From: Fen-1362 sp049516395
GTDB taxonomy: Bacteria; Planctomycetota; Phycisphaerae; Sedimentisphaerales; Anaerobacaceae
DNA: 64,000 nt
Assembly: GCA_049516395.1 (NCBI GenBank)
Contig: JBEKTD010000002.1
Coordinates: 124,001 to 188,000 of the forward strand
Direction: 5' to 3'
In this document: in pieces, positions 44,325-53,500 of the stretch
Layout of the letters: each line of letters begins with the position of its first letter
Numbering within the stretch: position 1 is the first letter of the stretch
Program-made: the position numbers and the translations under genes
The notes under the pieces: generated by a model
Seen by the model: only the letters and a program-made list of their open reading frames with translations
The model's database searches: none
Told to the model about the DNA's origin: nothing

Positions 44325-47300
44325 TCAGACCTCGACTTCGCAGCCGGGCCTCAGGAAACAGAGCCATTTACTCTTTACCTCCTGGCCAAGTATTATGCTT
44401 GCGGCCTGGGCGTAAAGGTCTAATTGTCCGCGATATAATTCAGCACGCTTTTGCGCGCCTTCGGCGGACACATCATCAGTTTTGAAATCTATAATTACGA
44501 GTCCTTCAGGCGTTTCGACAAGCAAATCTATTATGCCCTGGACGATAATGAAGTCCTGAGTTTTGAGTTTTGAGTTTTGAGTTTCCTGAAACACCTCGCT
44601 CCATTGCGAAGCGGGGACGGCAAAGGTGAAGGGCCATTCCTGCCGGACGACAGTTTTTTTGCTGAGGACTATTTGGCCGAGGTTGCTCCTGAAGAATTTC
44701 GCAATTGATTCGACATTTATTTGCGACGCTATTTCCCGAATAATTGCGCCGTCTTTTACGAGTTTTTCAATAAGTCGATTTACGGTTTCCGTCGTTACGG
44801 GTTTCGCCAAATCAAGCCGCGATATGACAAGATGTGTGGCCGTGCCGATGGTTCTGCCGTCGATTTGCTTAGTTGGGAAAACGGCTTTAGGTTTTCGGTC
44901 GAAGGCAAGCGAATAATCAATTTTCGTGAATTCATCGTTGCGATGTGTCCACTGGGTAACGGTTCTTTTGGCGGGCAGAGCCGGCGCGTTGCCGAATGGG
45001 TATTGCCAGTTAAGAGAGCGTTTAAGGTCAACCAGGTCACGTTTAACGACTGGAGTTTTGAGTGTTGAGTGTTGAGTGTTTAGTTTATAGTTTTGGATGA
45101 GAGCAGACAGATTGTTCAGTTGCGGCTGGTCGTAAAAATGAACGCTGAAGAGATTATCCTGTGTGGTTTGCGTCGGCAGTTCGGTTTGAAATGCCTGATA
45201 CAGGAGCGGCTCGCTGCCCAGCGCGGACAAAATCCAGTCGAGGTGGTTTTGGTAAGTTTCGAGATGCCAGGACGGGATTGATTGACCTGCAAATGAATTG
45301 GCCGCGGTGAGAATGTTTCGACAGCTATCCCGGTCTTTGCAGCCGACGAGGATGAGGCGATTCATCGCCCTTGTCATCGCGACGTAGAGGATTCGCATTT
45401 CCTCGGCCAGCGACTTTCGGCGGTTTCGCTCCTCGATTACCTGGTATGCGAGCGAATCGAGGCGGGAGTTGCTTTCGGTATCGATAATTTTCAGGCCGAG
45501 GGTCAATTGTTCGTCGGTTACGCAATCTTTGCTGAAGTCCTTTTTGCTGAACCGGCTGTCGAGGTCGGCGACAAATACGACAGGAAATTCGAGGCCTTTG
45601 CTTTTGTGGATGCTCATAACGGCAACGGTGTTGCCTGTGCCGGCTTCGGGTTGGGGTTTCGACCAGTCCTCGCCGGCAGCGATGAGCTTTTCGATAAAAT
45701 CAATGAAACGGGTAAGCGAAGGGACACCAGAATTGCCCGCGAAACCCTCGAACTGGATGGCCCGGTCGTGAAGTTTCAGCAGATTGGCCCTGCGGGCGGG
45801 ACCATCGGGCAAAGCGCAGACAAATGACAAGAAACCGGTCCGGCGATAAATGTGCCAAATCAATTCCGCGAGCCGGCCCCGATGAGCAACAGTTCGCCAC
45901 TCGTCGAGCGTAGAGAGCAATTTGGCAAGTTTGTCGGCAAGTCCGGGCTCGTCTATTGATTCACAAAAAGACACTGCGCAATCATAAAAACTGAGATTAC
46001 GATTAGTTTTTTTGCCGTGCAGGCGAATCTTCGCAAGCTCCGTGTCGGTGAACCGGAAAAACGGGCAACGCAGCGTCGCGGCAAATTCTATGTCGCGTCG
46101 CGGGTTATCGAGGACCTTCAGCAGGCACAGCATATCGGTGATTTCGGTCGCCTCGAAGTAACCGGCGGCAGCGTCGCAGCTTACGGGAATGCCGGCGAGA
46201 CGCAGCGATTCGATAAAATCGCTTTTGCCCGCAAGCGAACGCATCAGGACAACAATGTCACGGTATTCGATGGGTCGCAGTTTTTTTGTTTCTTTGTCGA
46301 TGATTTGCTCATTCGAATCGGCGCCGACGAGTTGCTTTATTCGCCTGGCAATCATCGCCGCCTGCAACTGCCTGTCGCTGAAAGGCGACGCATCGGAATT
46401 GTCCTGTGTCTCGTCGAGTATGTGCAATTCAACGGCGGGAGAAATCACGGCTTGGGCGGCATCTTGTGAATGTGGTACAAGTTGTGCCGACTCATCGTAA
46501 TCGATGCCGGTAAACGAGGCGGTCATTATCCGGCCGAATACCTTATTGGCAAAATCAAGTATTGGTTTGACGGAGCGGAAATTGACGTTGAGGTCAACCC
46601 GCAGGCCTGCGTTACCTGATTCCGGCTTTACTCCTCGACCCTGCTCGGGAGAGGCCGACGCTCGGCCAAGATGCTCGATAAAGATTTCGGGCCTGGCCCC
46701 GCGCCAGCGGTAAATGCTTTGCTTCGGGTCGCCTACTGCGAAGACGTTGCCAGGCGAGCCGACCATATCGATGATTGCCTGCTGAACGTCATTGATATCC
46801 TGGTATTCATCAACAAAAACGTATTTGTATTTTTTACGCAGTTTCAACGCTGTTTGCGACGGCTGGGATTTTTCCGTGGTCAACAGACGCATCGCGTAGT
46901 GTTCGAGGTCTGCGAAATCCAGGCAGTTGATTGTCTTTTTGGCCTGGCGGTATGAATCATCGAAACGCCTGACCAACTCGACAAGGACCTTTGTCTGTGT
47001 GCCGATTGCTCCGGCGAATTTGTTAAGGTATTCGGGATTTAAAATCGCCAGGTTTTTAAGCTCCCTGACGGAATCAAGCGTGTCGCCGACAATCCCACCG
47101 ATAAAATCCGCCTGCGGAACATCCGTTGGTTTATAAACTTTAGGTCTTTCAAATTCCCACCGGCCTGCGTTGAATTGCTCGATACATTGCTGAACAGGTT
47201 TTATGTATTCATTTCTGCATTTCGCGGCCCACTTGCCTGACGGATTCTGGTCATTATAAACTTTCAGCGCAAATTCAAGCCGTCCAATCGCGTCCTGAAG

Positions 47301-47981
47301 TTTATCAGTCACTATTTGCTTTTGGGCCTGTGCGATATCGGTGGCGAACGGGTCAACTGCCTCGGCCAAAACGTTTGCCCGCTCAAGCCAGTCATCGCGT
47401 GACACGACACCGTCTAAAAAGTCGCTTATCTCGATTATGGTCGCTGGAAAACCATCCGTTATTTGCAGTTTTCTTCGCGTCAAAAGCTGCCTGAGCGCTT
47501 CGGCGATATTGTCTTGTTTCCAGGCCCAGTCGATTGTTTTTTCGAGTATCTCGGTCTTTAGCAGTTTCGCCTCGTCAGCATCAATTATGCTGAAGGTCGG
47601 GTCAAGCCCGATTTCGTAAAAATGTTCGGTGATAATGCGTTTGCAGAATGAGTGAATGGTGCTTATGTCGGCGGCGCCGAGCAGAATCAACTGTCTGCGA
47701 AGATGCCTGCGAAGAACAGTGTCCGCAGTCGTTTCCATCGCGGAGTTTAACTGCTTTGCGATTCGGGAACGCATTTCCTCGGCGGCCATTTCGGTAAAGG
47801 TAACAACGAGTATGCTCCAGACGTCGGGACAGGCGGACGGGTTGGTTACGACGTTGACGCAACTGCCCGAAAGCACAGCGGTCTTACCTGTTCCGGCTGA
47901 AGCGGAGACAAAGACATTCCTGCCGTGCTCTTCGATTGCCCGGCTCTGCTGTGTCGTCCATTTAACTTTACTTTGGCTCAT
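44325..47981 (-). CDS. addA: AddA: ATP-dependent helicase/nuclease subunit A
   Basis: 1218 residues. UvrD-type helicase with Walker A SASAGTGKTA and Walker B FVDEYQDIN, GDPKQSIYRWRGARPEIF, and a RecB-like nuclease domain at the C-terminus (IVQGIIDLLVETPEGLVIIDFKTD). With AddB it processes double-strand breaks for recombination. It overlaps addB by 14 bp. The protein is about the normal size, but carries extra loops encoded by short repeats: NYKLNTQHSTLKT (45053-45094) and QNSKLKTQ (44558-44584) in the C-terminal part, and ASASPEQGRGVKPES (46631-46667) in the helicase part. All are in frame. Confidence 0.93.
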   Translation of the reverse strand: MSQSKVKWTTQQSRAIEEHGRNVFVSASAGTGKTAVLSGSCVNVVTNPSACPDVWSILVVTFTEMAAEEMRSRIAKQLNSAMETTADTVLRRHLRRQLILLGAADISTIHSFCKRIITEHFYEIGLDPTFSIIDADEAKLLKTEILEKTIDWAWKQDNIAEALRQLLTRRKLQITDGFPATIIEISDFLDGVVSRDDWLERANVLAEAVDPFATDIAQAQKQIVTDKLQDAIGRLEFALKVYNDQNPSGKWAAKCRNEYIKPVQQCIEQFNAGRWEFERPKVYKPTDVPQADFIGGIVGDTLDSVRELKNLAILNPEYLNKFAGAIGTQTKVLVELVRRFDDSYRQAKKTINCLDFADLEHYAMRLLTTEKSQPSQTALKLRKKYKYVFVDEYQDINDVQQAIIDMVGSPGNVFAVGDPKQSIYRWRGARPEIFIEHLGRASASPEQGRGVKPESGNAGLRVDLNVNFRSVKPILDFANKVFGRIMTASFTGIDYDESAQLVPHSQDAAQAVISPAVELHILDETQDNSDASPFSDRQLQAAMIARRIKQLVGADSNEQIIDKETKKLRPIEYRDIVVLMRSLAGKSDFIESLRLAGIPVSCDAAAGYFEATEITDMLCLLKVLDNPRRDIEFAATLRCPFFRFTDTELAKIRLHGKKTNRNLSFYDCAVSFCESIDEPGLADKLAKLLSTLDEWRTVAHRGRLAELIWHIYRRTGFLSFVCALPDGPARRANLLKLHDRAIQFEGFAGNSGVPSLTRFIDFIEKLIAAGEDWSKPQPEAGTGNTVAVMSIHKSKGLEFPVVFVADLDSRFSKKDFSKDCVTDEQLTLGLKIIDTESNSRLDSLAYQVIEERNRRKSLAEEMRILYVAMTRAMNRLILVGCKDRDSCRNILTAANSFAGQSIPSWHLETYQNHLDWILSALGSEPLLYQAFQTELPTQTTQDNLFSVHFYDQPQLNNLSALIQNYKLNTQHSTLKTPVVKRDLVDLKRSLNWQYPFGNAPALPAKRTVTQWTHRNDEFTKIDYSLAFDRKPKAVFPTKQIDGRTIGTATHLVISRLDLAKPVTTETVNRLIEKLVKDGAIIREIASQINVESIAKFFRSNLGQIVLSKKTVVRQEWPFTFAVPASQWSEVFQETQNSKLKTQDFIIVQGIIDLLVETPEGLVIIDFKTDDVSAEGAQKRAELYRGQLDLYAQAASIILGQEVKSKWLCFLRPGCEVEV
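44558..44584 (-). repeat. GAGTTTT heptanucleotide repeat in addA (site 1)
   Basis: Nearly four copies (last one 6 bp) of the same 7-bp unit found in the oxidoreductase alpha gene, read as QNSKLKTQ just before the nuclease motif. Confidence 0.88.
45053..45094 (-). repeat. GAGTGTT heptanucleotide repeat in addA (site 2)
   Basis: Six 7-bp units (GAGTTTT, three GAGTGTT, TAGTTTA, TAGTTTT) in a linker, read as NYKLNTQHSTLKT. A diverged array of the same family. Confidence 0.85.
46631..46667 (-). repeat. palindromic element in addA
   Basis: CTCCTCGACCC and GGGAGAGG are inverted about a CTGCTC centre, read in frame as ASPEQGRGVK. It matches the element in addB at about 17 of 25 positions. Confidence 0.6.
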
Positions 47982-50900
47982 CTGCGTTTTTAATCAAGTC
48001 AAGAACCTGCTCCTTATTGACGCGGGTAAGCAGGTTGTAATTATTTATCTGCCAGTCGAATCGGCAGACGGGTTTATATTCACATTGTTTACACGGCGAA
48101 TCTGTGCCGAGGCGATTGGGCAAAGCGGTGATTTTGCCCGACGTGATTTGCCCGGCAATGTCGGTTATCTTGCGCGAGCCGAAATTCATAAATGCCTCGA
48201 AATCCGCCGGTCGAAGGGAGCCAAGTCGATTATAGTTTCCGTATGGGTCGCCCTCTTTGGTAACAAAGAAATTATAATAATGACTGTCCTTTGCGGCTGT
48301 GCCGTCGAGCAAGGATGCGTAATCGCCGTTGAATATGCCTCTTGCTTTACGGGCAAATTTGGGAGTGTTGTCGATGGATTTGCCAAGCTCGACATTTTCC
48401 GGGCCGACCTCGATTGGCATATAAAAAGCACCCGCTAAACAATCCGCAAATTTCCCGCCGGCGTTGCGGACAGCGAGCATATAAACCGCGAGCTGAATAT
48501 CGAGACCGTAGTAAAATTCCGTCCAGCTAAAGGAATCTTTGGAACGTTTTTTGTAATCGAAGACAATCGCGATTTTTCGCCCGTCAATTTTTGCGATATC
48601 CAGCCGGTCGATTCGGCCATTGAGGGTGAGTCGTCTGCCATCAGGAAGCGTTAACGTCAATTCGCCGATTGAGTCGCCAACAGATTTAGATTTACCGAAT
48701 GAAATCTCGGACATCGCCGGGCGAAAGCCACCCGCACGAATCATCTGAGATATGGCCATCACGCAATCACGCAGATATTGGCGTGCGGAGCTAATCATAA
48801 AGGCGTTGTGCGGGCTATGGGCGGCGAATTTCGATATAAATGAATCCTCGCAGCATATTCGCTCGGTTTCATCATCGAGGATTTTAATCAGGGCATCATC
48901 GGCGATTGTCGCGAAATTGATTTTGTCGGCGACGGTCCTTTTGGTAAACCTGTCGAGGACGCGGTGATAAAACTCGCCGAGATCGGGCGGCTCAAGTTTA
49001 AACTCCTCGCGTTTATTCAGGCCGAGAATATATCTTGAGAAGTGCCTGTAGGGACATTCGGCGAAGGTACTCAGTCGGGACGCTGAACTGGATAACTGCT
49101 TGTCGAAAAGCTCTCCGATAACAGTTTTATCCAGCGTCGCTTCATTTTTATAACCGAGCGCATTAGCCGCTCTCGAACCAATCGCCGCGAGATGGTCATC
49201 GCAGATAATTTCATCCAATAACACGTTTGGCTGTGGCGAAGAACAAAGGATATCCTCAAGCTCGTATGCAGTGCAGATATCTTCAATGGAAACCGGCGAG
49301 GATTCGACCGATTCCTCTTTGAGGTCGTCAAACAATCGGCACAGGTTATCGACAAAAGGTGAACGGGTAACCTCGTTCGATTTCTGGTCGGCAGCAGGAT
49401 AAGTGATACAGAGAAATTCCGAAGGCCTTGTGAACGCGATATAGGCAAGATATGGTCTGGTGGCAAGCTCCTGTCGGACGCCTGGCGCAAGGTCAACGCC
49501 GCAGGATTGAGCGGCGAGACGGTCTTCTTCGCTTAAGATGCTGTCGAAAGCCACGGGCGAGGGAAATTGCCTTTCGGTTGTGCCGATTAAAAAGACCGCC
49601 TTCAAATCAGGATGCCGGCTGCGCTCAATCGAGCCGACGAGCACCTGGTCAAGATTGGGAGGAATAAACGCCAGTGTTATCTGCGAAAACGCGCTTCGAA
49701 GAATCGCAAGATAATCCTCACAGCCAAGGGATACGCCCTCAAATGCCTCGACCATTTCGTCGAATATGTCGATTAGACGGTCATAAAACTGGCGATGTTC
49801 GTCCGCAGCCGCGTAGTCGCCCTTCTGTATCGCCTGCTCAACCCAGCTCGACAACTGTTTACGAACTTCTACTGCTTCAAGAAAGTCGAAAATTATCTTT
49901 GTAAACTGTTCCGGCCCAATTGTCCCTTTATCACCAGAGGCGTTATCAAGTTGCTTTTTCAATTCCCGCAGCGGGGTAATCGCTTTTTTGCGGATTCGGT
50001 TTACGCGCTCTTCACCGAACTGCTCAGCATTCCGGGCAGCGTATTGCCAGGGCCTGTCGCTTTTCCAGTCGTTGGCGGTAACGCCAAAAGCGAGACAATA
50101 ATTTTCCAGCAGGTTAATTTCGTCCCGTTTGACGTAGGGGAGGTCGGTTTTGAGATACGCAAATATCTCGCCCGCGGGAAAATCATTTGTTACTGCGTTC
50201 ATCGCCGAGCAAATCAGCTCGATTACGGGATGCTGATTGAGAGGTCTTCGCTTGTCTATAAAGACGGGGATAGCATAATCTTCGAAACAGGTCTTGATGT
50301 AATTTTCGTAAGAATCAAGGTCGGATGCGATAACAGCGATGTCGCGATACCTGAGGCCGGAGCGCCTGACTAAGTTTGTTATCTGCCGGGCGACAAACTG
50401 CACCTCGGCGCGGGTATTTTGCGCTGATACGACGCGGATTTTGCCGCCTGCCGATATTGCCGCGTAATCCTGATTAAAAATGCCCTGCTCGATATGAGCG
50501 AGCGGCGGACTGTCCGAAAAACGAATCGGCTTATTCAAAATCAACGGCGGTGAAAGTTTTAGTTTGCACTTTTTTATCCGCTCGACAAGCTCGGCGTATG
50601 TTTCAGCGGTATGACCGAATAAATCCGTCGGGTCGATTTTGTTTTTGTCCGGGTTGGCTATATCGGTAGTCGCGGGGTCGAGGCAAAGGGCAATCTGGGC
50701 GTCTTCGACTACCTTGAGCAATTCGGTAAGCAGGGCAAGCTCGGCTGTGGTGAAACCAGCGAAACCATCGACCCACAACTTCGCCCCTCGCACCAAATCC
50801 GCGCCCGCGACGGCTTTGCAGGCCGAGGCCAACTGGATATCAGGGTCAAGAAATTTACCTTCGATAAACTTCTGGTATTCCTCGAAAACGATTCCCAAAT

Positions 50901-51399
50901 CGGCGAACTTCGCCGCCACCAAGGCGTCGCCCTGCTGTTTTCGCAGATTGCTCACGAGATTTTTAATGTCATCAGGGGTATTGGCGTATTGCTGCAACTG
51001 GTTAATCGTGTCAGCCAAACGCTGCCCAAGGCCGGGGAGTTTCGCGGAATCGGCGAATACGCTTAGTTTGTCCGCGCATTCACGGAGTATCCTCTGGATT
51101 ACCATCGACCTGCCTAAGCGAGAAATCGCGGGCCTGGCGATATTTTTGCCGAAGACAAGATAAACCAGCCGGTCGAAAGACAGGATGTGCAGCCGATTAT
51201 ACCCGGTTACCCGCAGGTCGCTCAGGATTGCCTCGCTCGCCTGATAGGTCGCCTGCTCGGGAACAAGAAGCACCAACGGTTGATTATTTGCCCCCTCGGC
51301 CCCACTCGGGGCGGGCTGCGACAATGCCTCCACTATTGCCTTTACGCAATGGTGTGTCTTGCCCGTGCCGCTCCGTCCAAGTATAAACCTAACCGCCAT
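47968..51399 (-). CDS. addB: AddB: helicase-nuclease subunit B
   Basis: 1143 residues. Inactivated-helicase-like N-terminal domain with Walker A GRSGTGKTHHC, and a C-terminal RecB-family nuclease domain. The Fe-S/nuclease cysteines appear as SRLSTFAECPYRHF and CKQCEYKPVCRFD, and the nuclease Asp/Lys as FDYKKRSKD. It pairs with AddA to form AddAB, the RecBCD alternative. It is the first gene of the pair and overlaps addA by 14 bp. Residues 30-38 (APSGAEG) lie in a loop encoded by a palindromic element (51291-51315). Confidence 0.88.
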   Translation of the reverse strand: MAVRFILGRSGTGKTHHCVKAIVEALSQPAPSGAEGANNQPLVLLVPEQATYQASEAILSDLRVTGYNRLHILSFDRLVYLVFGKNIARPAISRLGRSMVIQRILRECADKLSVFADSAKLPGLGQRLADTINQLQQYANTPDDIKNLVSNLRKQQGDALVAAKFADLGIVFEEYQKFIEGKFLDPDIQLASACKAVAGADLVRGAKLWVDGFAGFTTAELALLTELLKVVEDAQIALCLDPATTDIANPDKNKIDPTDLFGHTAETYAELVERIKKCKLKLSPPLILNKPIRFSDSPPLAHIEQGIFNQDYAAISAGGKIRVVSAQNTRAEVQFVARQITNLVRRSGLRYRDIAVIASDLDSYENYIKTCFEDYAIPVFIDKRRPLNQHPVIELICSAMNAVTNDFPAGEIFAYLKTDLPYVKRDEINLLENYCLAFGVTANDWKSDRPWQYAARNAEQFGEERVNRIRKKAITPLRELKKQLDNASGDKGTIGPEQFTKIIFDFLEAVEVRKQLSSWVEQAIQKGDYAAADEHRQFYDRLIDIFDEMVEAFEGVSLGCEDYLAILRSAFSQITLAFIPPNLDQVLVGSIERSRHPDLKAVFLIGTTERQFPSPVAFDSILSEEDRLAAQSCGVDLAPGVRQELATRPYLAYIAFTRPSEFLCITYPAADQKSNEVTRSPFVDNLCRLFDDLKEESVESSPVSIEDICTAYELEDILCSSPQPNVLLDEIICDDHLAAIGSRAANALGYKNEATLDKTVIGELFDKQLSSSASRLSTFAECPYRHFSRYILGLNKREEFKLEPPDLGEFYHRVLDRFTKRTVADKINFATIADDALIKILDDETERICCEDSFISKFAAHSPHNAFMISSARQYLRDCVMAISQMIRAGGFRPAMSEISFGKSKSVGDSIGELTLTLPDGRRLTLNGRIDRLDIAKIDGRKIAIVFDYKKRSKDSFSWTEFYYGLDIQLAVYMLAVRNAGGKFADCLAGAFYMPIEVGPENVELGKSIDNTPKFARKARGIFNGDYASLLDGTAAKDSHYYNFFVTKEGDPYGNYNRLGSLRPADFEAFMNFGSRKITDIAGQITSGKITALPNRLGTDSPCKQCEYKPVCRFDWQINNYNLLTRVNKEQVLDLIKNADEPK
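51291..51315 (-). repeat. palindromic element in addB
   Basis: CCCC...GGGG inverted repeat, read in frame as PAPSGAEG between the P-loop helix and the next beta strand. Family shared with the addA element at 46631-46667. Confidence 0.6.
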
Positions 51400-51548
51400 A
51401 CCTGATTCCTGTGTAAAAGATAAATCGAGGCAATGAATCTTTTACCACAGTAACGGTTTTTTGCAAGCCCCTGTGTGCAGCGCCGAAGCGTATATTTATT
51501 TTGGATTGCTTATGATATAATGACGGCGTTATAAAATGGCAGGGTATT

Positions 51549-52808
51549 ATGATGAAAAATCTAAAAACGGTAATTGCTTTGACGGCGACACTGATAATGC
51601 TGTTTGCCGGCGCTTGTCCGGCTGACACATTTACCAATCGCCAGACAAACGAAACGTTCCACGGCTATATCACGTCTCGGCTGCCCGGCTCCGCCCAAAG
51701 CGCCCGCCAAGATGACAGTTCCCAGAAAGCCGCCGAAACTGAAGATGGGCCGACAAGCGTCTTTACACAGGAAAAAGGCCTGCTCAAGCTGAATCCCAAA
51801 GAATGGGAAATAAAACGAGACAATCTCGGCAGGAACAACAAGGTAATCGTTGTGCCGGTGGATGATGTGATACTGTATGAGATAGAAACCGACGCCTTCG
51901 AGAAAGCGATAGCCGAAAGCTCGCAAGAAGGCCCTTTGTTCATACTTGTTGAAATCGATACGCCCGGCGGGCGGGTTGACTTGGCCCAGCGGATGTGCAC
52001 GGCCATTATAAAAAACGCCGACTGCAACGTAATCGCCTTTGTCAAAGGCGGCAAATACGGCGGCGCAATATCCGCCGGCGCCGCGGTTGCGCTATCCTGC
52101 AGCAAAATCTATATGACCGACAGTACAATCATAGGGGCGGCTACACTGGTGACCATGGCAAAAACCAAAGAGCAAATCAAAGACAGAAAATACGAAGACG
52201 TAATCAACGAAAAGCACAGTTCCGCCTGGCGGGCTTATCTCGCCTCGCTGGCACAGCAAAATGACCGCCCCGGATTGCTCGCAAGAGCGATGGTTGACAG
52301 CAGTATCGAGGTTGTCGAAGTAAACCAGGGGGCAAAACGGCTGTTTATCGACCCGGTAAACAAAAGGCCCGGCCAGCAGGTCGCGCGAACATGGAACAAA
52401 TCCGGGTCGCTTTTGACCCTGACCGCCAGGGAGGCCGTCGATTGCACAATAGCCGACGGGCTTGTCGGCTCACGGGAACAGCTTCTTCAGCAATTACAGG
52501 CCGGCGACGCAAATGTTGTTACAGACAAGAAAGTCGCAAACGCCAGAAAAGACCTGCTCATAGCTCAGCGAAAAACGGAAGAAACACTAAAGGACTTTGA
52601 CCTTAAGGTCGAACAATCGAAATATCAGCAGCCGGCGCCAAAATTCATGGGTATGCTGCGGGGCGCCAGAACCGACGTCGAAACCCTCAAGGCGCTTGCG
52701 CAAAAATATCCCGACCTGCACATGGATACCGAATCCATTGAGAAGGAATTGAATTCGATAAACGCCGCCTACGAAAACGCGGTAAGGGAAACAAAACGGC
52801 GAAATTAA
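51549..52808 (+). CDS. exported NfeD/SppA-like serine protease (ClpP class)
   Basis: 419 residues. Signal peptide, then a ClpP/crotonase-type domain (about 95-290): VEIDTPGGRVDLAQRM, and the serine nucleophile in GGAISAGAAVALSC, with a downstream Lys (in EKHSSAWRAYLASL) as base. Membrane-bound forms of this family degrade membrane proteins such as stomatin. The usual NfeD membrane and OB domains are missing here; instead the C-terminal 120 residues form a charged coiled coil. The flavoprotein gene follows 21 bp later. Role in proteolysis of exported proteins is inferred. Confidence 0.82.
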   Translation: MMKNLKTVIALTATLIMLFAGACPADTFTNRQTNETFHGYITSRLPGSAQSARQDDSSQKAAETEDGPTSVFTQEKGLLKLNPKEWEIKRDNLGRNNKVIVVPVDDVILYEIETDAFEKAIAESSQEGPLFILVEIDTPGGRVDLAQRMCTAIIKNADCNVIAFVKGGKYGGAISAGAAVALSCSKIYMTDSTIIGAATLVTMAKTKEQIKDRKYEDVINEKHSSAWRAYLASLAQQNDRPGLLARAMVDSSIEVVEVNQGAKRLFIDPVNKRPGQQVARTWNKSGSLLTLTAREAVDCTIADGLVGSREQLLQQLQAGDANVVTDKKVANARKDLLIAQRKTEETLKDFDLKVEQSKYQQPAPKFMGMLRGARTDVETLKALAQKYPDLHMDTESIEKELNSINAAYENAVRETKRRN

Positions 52809-52829
52809 TCCTGTTTTAAGCTAACGATT

Positions 52830-53450
52830 ATGAAAGTACTCGGAATATCAACAAGCCCGCGGGAAAACAGCAACAGCGATATGCTTTTGCGCCAGGTATT
52901 ATCCGGCGCCAGTTCGGCAGGCGCCGAGGCCGAATACCTGCGACTTTGCAAATTCAATATCTCGCCCTGCTCAGCGTGCGGTGCATGCTACGCGACGGGC
53001 GAATGTCCCATCCAGGACGATTTCGCGGTCGTACTTGCGAAAATACTCGCCGCTGACCGCATCGTTTTTGCGACGCCGATATTTTTTATGAGCGTCTGCT
53101 CGCAGGCGAAAATACTCATCGACCGCTGCCAGTGCCTTTGGGCAACCAAATATATTCTTAAACGTCCCATCGTTGGGCCGCGAGAAATAAGCCGGCTCGC
53201 TATGGTCATTGCCGTAGGAGGAAAAAAGGGAGGCAAAGCATTTGATTGTATCCGGCTGATGATGAAATATTACTTAGACACAATTGATACGGGTTATTTT
53301 GCCAATCTCTTTATCAGCAACGCCGACGAGGCAGGCAAAATCGCCGACAATCCCGAGGCAATGCAGGAGGCGCTCCAGCTTGGAAAAGATCTCGCCCTCG
53401 CCACAGGCCCTGTGCCGCAAAAACCCATTGACCTTGAACTTGTTGGATAA
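52830..53450 (+). CDS. flavodoxin-fold iron-sulfur flavoprotein (NADPH-dependent FMN reductase family)
   Basis: 206 residues. N-terminal FMN phosphate loop GISTSPRENSNSD, then a cysteine cluster SACGACYATGECPIQDD that could bind a [4Fe-4S] cluster as in archaeal iron-sulfur flavoprotein. Such proteins move electrons in anaerobes. Ends with KPIDLELVG. It starts 21 bp after the protease gene, so it may be in its operon. A second, divergent member is at 57999. Confidence 0.85.
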   Translation: MKVLGISTSPRENSNSDMLLRQVLSGASSAGAEAEYLRLCKFNISPCSACGACYATGECPIQDDFAVVLAKILAADRIVFATPIFFMSVCSQAKILIDRCQCLWATKYILKRPIVGPREISRLAMVIAVGGKKGGKAFDCIRLMMKYYLDTIDTGYFANLFISNADEAGKIADNPEAMQEALQLGKDLALATGPVPQKPIDLELVG

Positions 53451-53500
53451 AAAAATTTTGAGCAAACAGGAAAAAACCGGCTATTCAAGGAGACAAAAAG

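Noticed and set aside
47656..48438. 260-aa plus-strand ORF over the addA/addB junction
   Set aside because: Antisense of two conserved nuclease subunits.
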